DNA of 64,000 nucleotides, from contig CAPAOL010000004.1 in assembly GCA_948579315.1 (NCBI GenBank), positions 46,157 to 110,156 on the forward strand, given 5' to 3'. How positions within the stretch are numbered: the stretch's first letter is position 1; each line of letters opens with the position of its first letter. This document shows, piece by piece, positions 8,164-17,083 of the stretch. Below the pieces are notes generated by a model. It saw nothing but the letters and a program-made list of their open reading frames with translations, was not told where the DNA came from and did no database searches. The stretch is from an uncultured Phocaeicola sp. (GTDB taxonomy: Bacteria > Bacteroidota > Bacteroidia > Bacteroidales > Bacteroidaceae). The position numbers and the translations under genes are program-made.

Positions 8164-9429
8164 ATGGAATTAAAAAGAGTAGTAGTAACAGGTCTTGGTG
8201 CTCTTACTCCTGTAGGTAACAATGTTGCAGAAACATGGGACAACCTGGTGAAGGGGGTAAGCGGGGCAGGACCTATTACTCATTTCGATGCGTCTAAATT
8301 CAAGACTCATTTTGCATGCGAAGTGAAAAATTTCAATGGAACTGATTACATTGACCGTAAAGAACTTCGCAAAATGGATCTGTATACACAGTATGCCATT
8401 GCAGCTGCTAAAGAAGCGGTGGAGGATTCTGGAATGGACCTCGAAAAAGAAGATTTGAATAGAATAGGTGTAATTTACGGTGTAGGTATCGGAGGTATTC
8501 ATACTTTTGAAGAGGAAGTAGCTAATTATACACTGAATAAAGATACTGTCGGACCGAAATTCAACCCATTCTTCATCCCCAAAATGATAGCTGATATTGC
8601 ATCGGGACAGATCTCTATCATGTATGGTTTCCACGGTCCTAACTTCACAACAACTTCTGCCTGTGCATCTTCATCAAATGCTATTGCCGATGCATTTAAC
8701 TATATCCGTTTGGGTAAAGCAAATGTAATTGTGGCAGGTGGTGCGGAAGCTGCTATTTTTGAAGCTGGTTTGGGCGGTTTTAACGCTATGCATGCTTTGT
8801 CTACCCGTAATGATGATCCGGAACGTGCATCCCGCCCGTTTAGTGCAAGCCGTGATGGCTTTGTGATGGGTGAAGGCGCAGGCTGTCTGATTTTGGAAGA
8901 ATTGGAACATGCAAAAGCACGTGGTGCCAAGATTTATGCGGAACTTGCCGGTGTAGGCGCTTCTGCCGACGCTTATCACTTGACAGCTTCTCATCCGGAA
9001 GGATTAGGCGCTAAACTGGTGATGTTGAACGCATTGGAAGATGCGGAATTGAAACCGGAAGATATTGATTATATCAATGTACATGGAACTTCAACTCCTG
9101 TAGGTGATGTTTCAGAAGTGAAAGCTATTAAGGATGTATTTGGAGATCACGCTTATAAACTGAATATCAGCTCTACTAAGTCTATGACAGGACACTTGTT
9201 GGGTGCTGCCGGTGCGGTAGAAGCTATTGCCAGTGTATTGGCTGTGAAGAATGACATTGTTCCGCCCACTATCAACCATGAGGAAGGTGATAATGATGAA
9301 AACATTGATTATAACTTGAACTTCACGTTCAACGAAGCTCAGAAACGTACAGTAAACGCTGCATTGAGCAATACCTTCGGTTTTGGTGGACATAATGCAT
9401 GTGTAATCGTAAAAAAATATGCTGAATAA
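8164..9429 (+). CDS. fabF: 3-oxoacyl-ACP synthase II (KAS II)
   Basis: FabF condenses malonyl-ACP with acyl-ACP in fatty acid elongation. The 421-residue protein has the complete Cys-His-His site: Cys167 in TTSACASSS, His307 in VHGTSTPVGD and His344 in STKSMTGHLLGAAG. The C-terminus has the NTFGFGGHNA signature. It lies between acpP and rnc and is the housekeeping ketosynthase of this window, unlike the four cluster-borne ketosynthase-like genes further right. Confidence 0.97.
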   Translation: MELKRVVVTGLGALTPVGNNVAETWDNLVKGVSGAGPITHFDASKFKTHFACEVKNFNGTDYIDRKELRKMDLYTQYAIAAAKEAVEDSGMDLEKEDLNRIGVIYGVGIGGIHTFEEEVANYTLNKDTVGPKFNPFFIPKMIADIASGQISIMYGFHGPNFTTTSACASSSNAIADAFNYIRLGKANVIVAGGAEAAIFEAGLGGFNAMHALSTRNDDPERASRPFSASRDGFVMGEGAGCLILEELEHAKARGAKIYAELAGVGASADAYHLTASHPEGLGAKLVMLNALEDAELKPEDIDYINVHGTSTPVGDVSEVKAIKDVFGDHAYKLNISSTKSMTGHLLGAAGAVEAIASVLAVKNDIVPPTINHEEGDNDENIDYNLNFTFNEAQKRTVNAALSNTFGFGGHNACVIVKKYAE

Positions 9430-9431
9430 TC

Positions 9432-10358
9432 GTGTTTAGCAATATAAAGGATAGGATAAGACTTCTTTTTCGTAAGGATAGGGAGTCTTATCTTCGTTTT
9501 TATAAGATGCTTGGATTCTATCCCAAAGACATTAGCATCTACGAACAGGCTTTGCTTCACAAATCTTTATCAGTGAAGTCTGAAAAGGGGCGTTTGCTTA
9601 ATAATGAGCGTTTGGAATTCTTGGGGGATGCTATTTTGGATGCTGTGGTGGCAGATATTGTTTACAAAAGGTTTGAAGGAAAGCGTGAGGGTTTTCTCAC
9701 GAATACCCGCTCTAAAATAGTGCAGCGTGAAACATTGAATCGTTTGGCTATAGAGATTGGTTTGGATAAGCTGATCAAGTATACGGCCCGCCAGTCTTCT
9801 CATAACAGCTATATGTGCGGCAATGCATTCGAAGCATTGGTAGGTGCTATTTATCTAGACAGGGGATATCGTGCCTGTAAATATTTCATGGAGCATCGTA
9901 TTATTGGGCCTTATATAAATTTGGAGAAGATTTCCCGTAAGGAGGTAAACTTTAAATCCAAGTTGATAGAATGGAGCCAGAAAAATCGTTTTGAGGTTAC
10001 CTTTGAGCTGATAACCCAATCACATGATCAGGGATATAATCCGACTTTCGAGAGTGAAGTTCTGGTGGAAGGTATTTCGGGAGGAAAAGGAACCGGTTAT
10101 TCTAAAAAAGAGTCTCAGCAAATGGCTGCGCGTGTGGCTTTGGGAAAAATAAAGAATGATTCCGGCTTTATTGAATGTATTTTTGCGGCTAAGACTGCCC
10201 GTGAGTTGCCTCAGGAGGAGGTAACGGTTTCTGATAGTAAGCCTTCAGACAGTGGGGCCGTTACTCCGGATCTTTCTTTGGAGGAGATTAAGAAAACGGA
10301 TGTGGTCGAGCAGATAATCAGTGAAGCGGAAGAAAAGGCTTTTAAGGAAAACGCTTAG
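9432..10358 (+). CDS. rnc: Ribonuclease III
   Basis: RNase III cuts double-stranded RNA in rRNA and mRNA processing. The catalytic domain has the signature NERLEFLGDAILDAVV (residues 58-73), with acidic metal ligands, and a second acidic site in AFEALVGAIYLDRG. A dsRNA-binding domain follows at about residues 173-243 (KSKLIEWSQKNRFEV to SQQMAARVALGKI). The start is GTG at 9432, two bases after the fabF stop, indicating translational coupling. At 308 residues it is longer than the E. coli enzyme (226), mostly through an acidic C-terminal tail of about 60 residues of unknown role. Confidence 0.95.
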   Translation: MFSNIKDRIRLLFRKDRESYLRFYKMLGFYPKDISIYEQALLHKSLSVKSEKGRLLNNERLEFLGDAILDAVVADIVYKRFEGKREGFLTNTRSKIVQRETLNRLAIEIGLDKLIKYTARQSSHNSYMCGNAFEALVGAIYLDRGYRACKYFMEHRIIGPYINLEKISRKEVNFKSKLIEWSQKNRFEVTFELITQSHDQGYNPTFESEVLVEGISGGKGTGYSKKESQQMAARVALGKIKNDSGFIECIFAAKTARELPQEEVTVSDSKPSDSGAVTPDLSLEEIKKTDVVEQIISEAEEKAFKENA

Positions 10359-10445
10359 CGGATTTTATCGATATTGTTTATAATTTATTAATTGGCTATT
10401 CCGGTGGTTTTGGGTATGTCCGGCAGGAATACATAATACATTGGA

Positions 10446-10484
10446 ATATGCCCGATTACATCAAGAAAATGTAGTCGGGCATAT
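10446..10484. terminator. Bidirectional terminator between rnc and the sulfatase
   Basis: A 16-bp stem (10446-10461 with 10469-10484) carries one G-U type pair and a 7-base loop. The stem core is TGCCCGATTACAT paired with ATGTAGTCGGGCA. It sits between convergent genes, 87 bp past rnc and 18 bp past the sulfatase stop, so it can stop both transcripts. Confidence 0.75.
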
Positions 10485-10502
10485 TTCATATACTGACGGG
10501 AA

Positions 10503-12056
10503 TTAGATTTCATCAGGCCATGGGCAGGGTTTTCCTGTGGCTTTGAATGTGGGACGTTGTCCTCCTGTTGCTCGCAAATAGTTCCCTAATTCCTTGGAGA
10601 GCCGTTTTACGATGCCGGGATGTTGCTTTGCTACATCATTTTTTTCACTGATATCATTTGGTATGTTGAAAAGTTCTTTTTTACCGGTTTCATAATAATA
10701 GACCAGTTTCCATTCGTCTTTGCGGATAGAGCAGTCCAGATTGATGCCTGGTCCGTCATTACCCCAGATATTAGGGAAATTCCATACCAGTGCGCGTCCT
10801 TTGGACGGGTCTCCTGTACCTTTCAGCAGGGGCATAAAGCTGATACCGTCTATAGGGTTGACTGTCTTATAGTTTGTGATACCCGCCATTTCAAGTATGG
10901 TAGGATAAAAATCTTCAATTATAAGATATTTGTCACAACGAGTATTCGGGGTGACTACTCCGGGCCAGCTTACAATCATTGGTTCGCGTATTCCTCCTTC
11001 ATATAAGGAGCCTTTGCCACTATTGAGAGGAGCGTTTTGAGTGTGAATTTGTCCGTCGCGCCATCCGGGTTCGGCAGCTAGCCCTCCGTTGTCACTCATA
11101 AAAATAATAACAGTATTATCTGCTTCATCATTTTTTTCCAACCAGTTCATCAAATCCCCCAGACTTTTATCCATTCCTTCAATTAAGGATGCATATGCGG
11201 CTTCTTTGTCACTAAGTCCTTTTTTAATATACTTGGGGAAGAAGCGCATATCTTTGTCAACAGGAATGTGGATGGCATAATGTGCCATATATAGATAAAA
11301 AGGTTGATTGTACTTTTTTGCTTTGTCCAATGCTTTGATGGCTTCTTGTGTCAGGGCTTCTGTTGCAAATATACCTGTTCCCCAATAATCTTCCAAGCCG
11401 GGGATGGCCATTAGTGAATAGGGCTTTCCATCGCGGGTGTGCCCGTAGTTCTGTTCGCTCAGATAAGTAGCCAGACCACCGGCGGCATGTCCGGCTATGT
11501 TTACTTCAAACCCCCAATGGGTAGGGTTCTCTCCCGGTGTGTCAATAGAACCGAAATGAGCTTTTCCGCAGTGGATGGTATGATAACCGTTCTGTCTGAG
11601 TAACTCAACGAAAGAAGTGCCGACAAAGGTATTGGGCGTTCCTGTTACTTGGCTGACTCCGTTGTAGTTCCAGTCTGGCAATTCTATTGTATTGCTTGGT
11701 CTGTCGGTAGCTTTGTTTTTTTCAAGTGTCCAGTTTGTTACACGATGTCGGGTGTTGTTAGCACCCGTTATCAGACTGCAACGGGTAGCGGAACTGATAT
11801 TGCAGGCGTATGCTTGTGTGAACATCATCCCTTTCTTAGCCAGACGTTCCATATTGGGAGTTTCGTAGGCTTCATTATAATGTGTTTTCTGTGTCCAGAA
11901 AGGTAAGGATGTATCTTGCCAACCCATGTCGTCCACCATAAATAAGATGATATTGGGACGTTGTTGGGTTGTTTCTGAAGACATTTTTTCTTTTGCTTGC
12001 GTCGAGATTCCTGTTAAGGAAGCGAGAGCGAAAGATACAAGTAGTTTTTTATTCAT
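10503..12056 (-). CDS. Exported serine-type sulfatase
   Basis: This enzyme hydrolyses sulfate esters, probably on a glycan in the periplasm or at the cell surface. It has 517 residues and an N-terminal signal peptide (MNKKLLVSFALASLTGIST). The alkaline-phosphatase-superfamily core begins at RPNIILFMVDDMGWQD, with Asp metal ligands. The activation motif is S88-S-A-T-R92 followed by CSLITG, so Ser88 must be converted to formylglycine by an anaerobic sulfatase-maturating enzyme. The distal metal site is at FMSDNGG. It is the last gene of the operon that starts at 16982. The exact sulfate position cannot be read from the sequence. Confidence 0.92.
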   Translation of the reverse strand: MNKKLLVSFALASLTGISTQAKEKMSSETTQQRPNIILFMVDDMGWQDTSLPFWTQKTHYNEAYETPNMERLAKKGMMFTQAYACNISSATRCSLITGANNTRHRVTNWTLEKNKATDRPSNTIELPDWNYNGVSQVTGTPNTFVGTSFVELLRQNGYHTIHCGKAHFGSIDTPGENPTHWGFEVNIAGHAAGGLATYLSEQNYGHTRDGKPYSLMAIPGLEDYWGTGIFATEALTQEAIKALDKAKKYNQPFYLYMAHYAIHIPVDKDMRFFPKYIKKGLSDKEAAYASLIEGMDKSLGDLMNWLEKNDEADNTVIIFMSDNGGLAAEPGWRDGQIHTQNAPLNSGKGSLYEGGIREPMIVSWPGVVTPNTRCDKYLIIEDFYPTILEMAGITNYKTVNPIDGISFMPLLKGTGDPSKGRALVWNFPNIWGNDGPGINLDCSIRKDEWKLVYYYETGKKELFNIPNDISEKNDVAKQHPGIVKRLSKELGNYLRATGGQRPTFKATGKPCPWPDEI

Positions 12057-12074
12057 ATCGGCTAGTTTTATAAG

Positions 12075-14150
12075 TTATTTTTCGATTACAATTTTTTTGG
12101 GGGTATCTATGGAAATACTTCTCAGTTCTTGCTTGCCGGAATTTTCTATCCATACTTTTAGTGTACCTGTACATAGTACGTTCAGCACCAAGCGGTTCTC
12201 TGTTAAAGAGATAGTTTGGACGGTGGCCGGGGACAGATATTTTTCCTGTATGCCAATGACTGCCCATCCTTTCCGTATGGGGCAGAGATGAAACAGTTTG
12301 TCTGTAAATCCGATAAGTTCGAATGTACTGCTGTCTGATAGTTCTTCTGCCTTTTGTGATTCCCAATTATAAAGCAGCACGCGTTCTTCGGGGGTGGCAG
12401 ACATTTTCTCAAAACTGTTCCGAAGAGAATAATCTTCTTTTTTTATAGTGGCCTGAACTTGCTGATGTCGGGGGGAAACATTCAGGTTGTAACAGATTAA
12501 TGTCATTGCTCCGTTGCCTGAGGGAGCTGCTACTCGATATGCTTTTCCACTCCATAATGGATTGGTCAGTATAGATTCCGGCATAGGTACGGCAGGAGCT
12601 TCGGGGCGGAACAGTTTGCCTTGTTTGTCAATTAAAGGAAAGATGTTTTCCTTGATAAAGTCCCCGGGGGCGTCCGACAGGTAGACCGGACCTCCGGAAA
12701 TGGCCTTGGAACGTGCCATCAAAGTGCCGCAAACGGTATCGCAGGAATGAAACATATCATGGTCGGGCCATACGGTTTGTCCTAGTAGCAGGGTATTGGT
12801 ATAAGACTGGAATAGATGTGATTTTGCCATATCCTCATCATATTTCTTATAGTCTATGCTGACACGGGTGCTGTTGCTGTATGACGTATGGTCGGTATTG
12901 ATGACGTTCTGTGCCATACAGTTCATTAATCCCATATTTTGCCGGTGGATCTCGGCTTCCAGGCTTCGGTTACAGTCGGTTGCCTGGCGGATACTTTCAT
13001 GCCCTCCCATGTAGAGTGGCAGCGTAAAAGCTTGGTTATCTACTTTCAGAAAATCGAATCCTTGTTCTTTTAAGGTGCTGACGTAGTAGCGATAGAAGGA
13101 ACGGATGCGGGTGCTGTCCGTTCCTGGCAGAAGGCTGCCGGCGTGTGGGTATAGGGCTTGTCGGACGACTTGTGGAAATCCGTTTTCGGGGGATAATCCC
13201 ATCCAGTATCCCGAAAGGCTGTACCACAGTCCGATCCATTTGATTTTATTTTCTTTTTTGTATGACATGATTTTTTTCCATCCCGACGGGAAACGTTGTT
13301 TATCTGGTATGAAACCGGTCAGTTGCCTGTTCTTGTGGGCGAGATGACCGTCGTCAATCAGTACATACCGGATAGGAATGCCGGATGCCTCTATCGTTTT
13401 CATATCGTTTATTATCTTGGATTCGTTTATATCATCATGATAATGTTCCCATGTACACCAACCGAGATAGCGGAAAGCTTCGAAATATTCCTTGGCTGTG
13501 CGGCTTTTTAAGTCGGCGGCTTCTGTATTTTTCATCAGCGCTTGATAGGCTTGCCGAATGGTTGAATAAATATCTTTTCCTTGTCGGATGAGTAGAAGAG
13601 GGACTTCCGGTTTCAGATAGTCTTTTCCTAAGGTGGATACATATAGGGTGACAGAGCCGTTATCGTTTACTTGCAGCCAGCTTAAACTGTTACGGCCGGC
13701 AACAGCTTTGGCAAACAAGTATTCTCCGTTTGTCAGTTCCAGCAGTAATGCATCTCCCAACGTAGATGGGGTTGCATTGGAAGGTATTCCCGGATAGCGG
13801 GTGTCGGTTAATTCTTTTAAATCGTTGAACACCCAAGGTAGGAGCCGGTTGGTATTGTTGGGCCATTCAAAATCTCCCGGACGGGAGTCTCGGCTGAAGA
13901 AAATACCTCGGACGTACCCGGGTAACCGTACCGGACAGGCAATAGTTTGGGTTTGTCCGGGTATGGATTTCTTATAGGGTATGGGAGAAGAAATGGAAGT
14001 TAAATCAATCGTATCTGTCATTGACAAAGCGTTTGTGTTCTTGAAAGACTTTCCTTTTTCATATGTGTAATCTGTTTGCCCGAAGGATTTCGGACAAACA
14101 AATACATTGCAAATCAGGATACAAATGAATATTGCTTTATATTCTCTCAT
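12075..14150 (-). CDS. GH36-family alpha-galactosidase-like enzyme (raffinose synthase/Sip1 branch)
   Basis: This is probably an exported alpha-galactosidase acting on the glycan imported by the neighbouring SusC/SusD pair. The 691-residue protein has a signal peptide ending near SFGQ. Its TIM-barrel signatures resemble the plant raffinose synthase/seed imbibition branch of GH36: YVLIDDGH, IKWIGLWYSLSGYWMG, and FLKVDNQAF with the probable nucleophile Asp371. A second candidate acidic residue is Asp433 in RVSIDYKKYDED. It is 6 bp after the GH29 gene and 18 bp before the sulfatase. GH36 members of this branch include transferases, so hydrolysis is an inference. Confidence 0.8.
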   Translation of the reverse strand: MREYKAIFICILICNVFVCPKSFGQTDYTYEKGKSFKNTNALSMTDTIDLTSISSPIPYKKSIPGQTQTIACPVRLPGYVRGIFFSRDSRPGDFEWPNNTNRLLPWVFNDLKELTDTRYPGIPSNATPSTLGDALLLELTNGEYLFAKAVAGRNSLSWLQVNDNGSVTLYVSTLGKDYLKPEVPLLLIRQGKDIYSTIRQAYQALMKNTEAADLKSRTAKEYFEAFRYLGWCTWEHYHDDINESKIINDMKTIEASGIPIRYVLIDDGHLAHKNRQLTGFIPDKQRFPSGWKKIMSYKKENKIKWIGLWYSLSGYWMGLSPENGFPQVVRQALYPHAGSLLPGTDSTRIRSFYRYYVSTLKEQGFDFLKVDNQAFTLPLYMGGHESIRQATDCNRSLEAEIHRQNMGLMNCMAQNVINTDHTSYSNSTRVSIDYKKYDEDMAKSHLFQSYTNTLLLGQTVWPDHDMFHSCDTVCGTLMARSKAISGGPVYLSDAPGDFIKENIFPLIDKQGKLFRPEAPAVPMPESILTNPLWSGKAYRVAAPSGNGAMTLICYNLNVSPRHQQVQATIKKEDYSLRNSFEKMSATPEERVLLYNWESQKAEELSDSSTFELIGFTDKLFHLCPIRKGWAVIGIQEKYLSPATVQTISLTENRLVLNVLCTGTLKVWIENSGKQELRSISIDTPKKIVIEK

Positions 14151-14156
14151 GATTTT

Positions 14157-15542
14157 TTATTTGAGAGTTACGTTATAGGCACTGAAATGTCTGATTTCGG
14201 GTACGGCAACGGATTGGGTTACGGTGAGGCGCAAGGCGGTGGTTTCTACCGGTTCGAAGTGTGCAATGCGTTTGTGTCCCACAGACTCGCCGGAGCACAC
14301 TGTCTGCCATTTTCCGTTGACTTTCGCTTCTATCTTGTATTGGCGTATTCTTTCGCCTTTGGCAATGTCTTCTTGGATGATGCAGTAGTTGACCGGTTGT
14401 TTTTCATTCAGATTCAGCGTAAGCCGTTGCCTCCGGCCTTGGGTTTCCGCCAATGGTGTACCAAAGCGCCGGTTTATTTCTTCTCCCCATTCTTTTAAAC
14501 GCTGTTCGTCACCTGCCGGCAATAGCCCATCGGGATCGGGGGTCAGCCCGATGATTAACGTAGCGTTGCGGCCCACTGATTTTTCGTACATATCCATCAA
14601 CGTTGTCAATGGATAGATATTATTCTCGTCATCGGGTTCCCAAAACCATTCGTGGCGGCCGTTGGCACCACGCAGGGGGCTGTCTGCCATAGCTGGTACC
14701 CAGTATTTGCCTTCGGGATCACCTTGTTTTAATAAGGCTATTTGGTCTTTTTGGCTTTCAATACGTTTATGATGTGAACAGGGGGCCGGAAAAGTGGACC
14801 AGCAGGGGTATCCCACTGTGCCGGTTTCTGAACCTCCCCAGCGGAAATCAGCACGGTCTATGTTGTGGTAGAACAGGCAGTTGGGTTGGTATTTATTGAC
14901 GATGGGTTCCACATCAGGACCGTCACCTCGTGGGTCATCGGCTCCGCCATCAAACCAAATCATATATAAATCTCCATAGCGGGTACAAAGTTCTTCCACC
15001 ATTTTCTCGCAGAAGCGTTTATACCACGCCTGTCGGTTGGCGGCAAATTCTCCGTCACCGGCTACCTTGAAATTATGGATACCCAGAAGTGAATTCCACC
15101 GGATGCCTACATAGATGCCCGGCTGGATACCATACTTACGGCAGGAGTTGACAAAGTCGCGGACAATGTCTCCTTTGCCATCACGCCATTTTACAGCTTT
15201 CAGGCAGTATGGGTTTACGTCACTTTGCCACAATCCGAAGCCGGTTTCATGCGTGGCTGTGAGTACGGCGAATTTGCAGCCTGCGGCTTTAGCTGCCTGA
15301 ATCCATTGGTCAGTATCCAGTTGGGTAGGATTAAATATATTATAATCTTCAATGGGGCTGATACGGTTATTGCCTTGTCCGTAGCGGATGCCGTCGAATA
15401 CGTGGAGGTCATAATGAAATACGGCTCCCATTTCCGCTTCATGCCATTTCAATTGATGCGGTTTGGGTACAATGATTTCCGGTTGTGCAACACTCAGTAC
15501 ACAGTTCATAAGGAAGAGAAGGGATGTATATAGTATCTTCAT
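14157..15542 (-). CDS. GH29-family alpha-L-fucosidase-like enzyme
   Basis: This exported 461-residue protein should remove alpha-L-fucose or a related sugar (the family includes alpha-L-galactosidase activity). A signal peptide ends at SVAQ. The catalytic barrel includes WIQAAKAAGCKFAVLTATHE and the nucleophile motif LYMIWFDGG, with Asp198. The usual HHDGF motif that contacts fucose reads HETGF here, which suggests altered substrate preference. The last 100 residues resemble an F5/8-type carbohydrate-binding fold (LNLNEKQPVNYCIIQEDI). The gene lies 3 bp after a sulfatase gene and 6 bp before GH36, in the same operon. Confidence 0.85.
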   Translation of the reverse strand: MKILYTSLLFLMNCVLSVAQPEIIVPKPHQLKWHEAEMGAVFHYDLHVFDGIRYGQGNNRISPIEDYNIFNPTQLDTDQWIQAAKAAGCKFAVLTATHETGFGLWQSDVNPYCLKAVKWRDGKGDIVRDFVNSCRKYGIQPGIYVGIRWNSLLGIHNFKVAGDGEFAANRQAWYKRFCEKMVEELCTRYGDLYMIWFDGGADDPRGDGPDVEPIVNKYQPNCLFYHNIDRADFRWGGSETGTVGYPCWSTFPAPCSHHKRIESQKDQIALLKQGDPEGKYWVPAMADSPLRGANGRHEWFWEPDDENNIYPLTTLMDMYEKSVGRNATLIIGLTPDPDGLLPAGDEQRLKEWGEEINRRFGTPLAETQGRRQRLTLNLNEKQPVNYCIIQEDIAKGERIRQYKIEAKVNGKWQTVCSGESVGHKRIAHFEPVETTALRLTVTQSVAVPEIRHFSAYNVTLK

Positions 15543-15545
15543 AGG

Positions 15546-16982
15546 TTATAAATAATTAAAAAATGGATCTTCTGTTTTTTGCAGCCATGTTTTTAATTGG
15601 CTTTTCAATCGGTTTACCAGTTTGGGATGCTGCATAGCTATATTATTCATTTGGTAAGGGTCTGATCTCCTGTCGAATAGAATAATCTTATCTACCTTAC
15701 CATCGGTTGCATGGATAGTAAACGTATGTGTAGCGGTGCGTAATCCCCGGTAGCCTGTTGCCGGATTGGATGACTGTATGTAATAATAGGGTTGGACAAT
15801 GCGGTTGTTTTCTTTTCCGTAGAGGAGAACGGAAGCAAGGTCGAATGTTTGTACTTCTTCCGGTATTTGTTGCTGAAAGCCCATGATGGAAAGCAGGGTC
15901 GGATACAAGTCGGCAAAAGCTATCATGGTTGTTCGGTCGGTTTTCGGCTTTATTTTTTCCGGCCATGAGATAAGGACTGGAATTCGCATGGATTCCTCAT
16001 AAAAGATATCTTTTCCGGCTTGTTCATGAGCCCCCATGCAGATGCCGTGGTCAGAAGTGAATACTACAATAGTATTTTTAAATAAACCCAAACGTTTCAA
16101 TTCGTTGATTATCCGACCTATATTTTCATCGACTCCGGTCATGCAGGCATAGTAATTGCGGATATTGTTGCGGAAATAGTCGCCCATTTCAGTGCCTTTG
16201 GCGGGAATGTCGGGACGGTTGGCACATAATGCCTCTACATTCAGGTTTTTATACATCTCCTTGTATCGGTCGGGCACCAACTCGTAACCGGTGTGTGGAG
16301 GGTTCATGGATACGACTAAGGCAAATGGCTGCGTTTTATCTATATGCCCGTTGAGGTACTCAATCGCTTTGTCGGCTTCATACTCCGGTCCCCATTGATT
16401 GACATAATAAAAACTGTCCCGGGGAGCGTCAGTGTCCCAGTACATGGGTTTTAAATGGTAGTCGTAAGTGCCATAAGCGGTCCAATAGTCAAAACCGTGC
16501 CGGCGTTCTTTTGGACACCATTCGTTCCAAGCAACTGCACCATGGTTGTTGTAAGTATCTATGTATGGTTCATGAGGAGCATCCAGATGCCATTTGCCGA
16601 TATATCCTGTTTGGTATCCATTGGCTTTAAGTATATCACTCCAGCAGCGTGCATCTTGTGGAAGTTCTACTCCATAAGGAGCGTTGGCAGAATTGCAATT
16701 GCCTGTTACTTTGTTCTTATGCGGATACATGCCTGTCATCAACATGCCTCGTGCCGGTGAAGATACGGGATAGCTGCTGACAGCATTGGTGAAATTCACA
16801 CCTTCACGGGCCAGTTGGTCCAGGCAAGGTGTTTTGACAGGTTCTTTTCCGAGACAACCTAAAGCATCTCCTCTCCATTGATCTGCCATGATGAAGACCA
16901 GGTTAGGTTTTTCTTGAGCTTGTAAATAGATAGAAGTCAAGAACGGAAAGATGAAAAATGTTTTTTTAGAGAAAAATTTCAT
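15546..16982 (-). CDS. Exported serine-type sulfatase
   Basis: This 478-residue sulfatase is the first enzyme gene after SusD. It has a signal peptide (ending near LQAQ) and the core start EKPNLVFIMADQWRGDALGC. The activation motif is S74-S-P-A-R78 followed by GMLMTG, so Ser74 is the residue matured to formylglycine. GYIGKWHLD and VVFTSDHG carry further conserved active-site residues. It differs strongly from the sulfatase at 10503 in the region after the activation motif, so the two probably attack different sulfate positions. Confidence 0.92.
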   Translation of the reverse strand: MKFFSKKTFFIFPFLTSIYLQAQEKPNLVFIMADQWRGDALGCLGKEPVKTPCLDQLAREGVNFTNAVSSYPVSSPARGMLMTGMYPHKNKVTGNCNSANAPYGVELPQDARCWSDILKANGYQTGYIGKWHLDAPHEPYIDTYNNHGAVAWNEWCPKERRHGFDYWTAYGTYDYHLKPMYWDTDAPRDSFYYVNQWGPEYEADKAIEYLNGHIDKTQPFALVVSMNPPHTGYELVPDRYKEMYKNLNVEALCANRPDIPAKGTEMGDYFRNNIRNYYACMTGVDENIGRIINELKRLGLFKNTIVVFTSDHGICMGAHEQAGKDIFYEESMRIPVLISWPEKIKPKTDRTTMIAFADLYPTLLSIMGFQQQIPEEVQTFDLASVLLYGKENNRIVQPYYYIQSSNPATGYRGLRTATHTFTIHATDGKVDKIILFDRRSDPYQMNNIAMQHPKLVNRLKSQLKTWLQKTEDPFFNYL

Positions 16983-17016
16983 ATTAATTCGGTATGATAT
17001 TGGTAAAGGGTGTGTT

Positions 17017-17024
17017 CAAAGGTA
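17017..17024 (-). promoter_or_regulatory. Possible internal -7 element before the sulfatase/GH operon
   Basis: On the minus strand this reads TACCTTTG, an exact TAnnTTTG match, 34 bp before the sulfatase ATG at 16982. It falls in the 101-bp gap after the SusD gene. The gap also has AAAGGGTGT paired with ACACCCTTT, a possible weak hairpin. The enzymes may therefore be transcribed partly on their own. Confidence 0.4.
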
Positions 17025-17083
17025 CAATAAGAATACATTGTAACGAATTAAACTACACCCTTTTTGAGTTATTTTATCTAAAC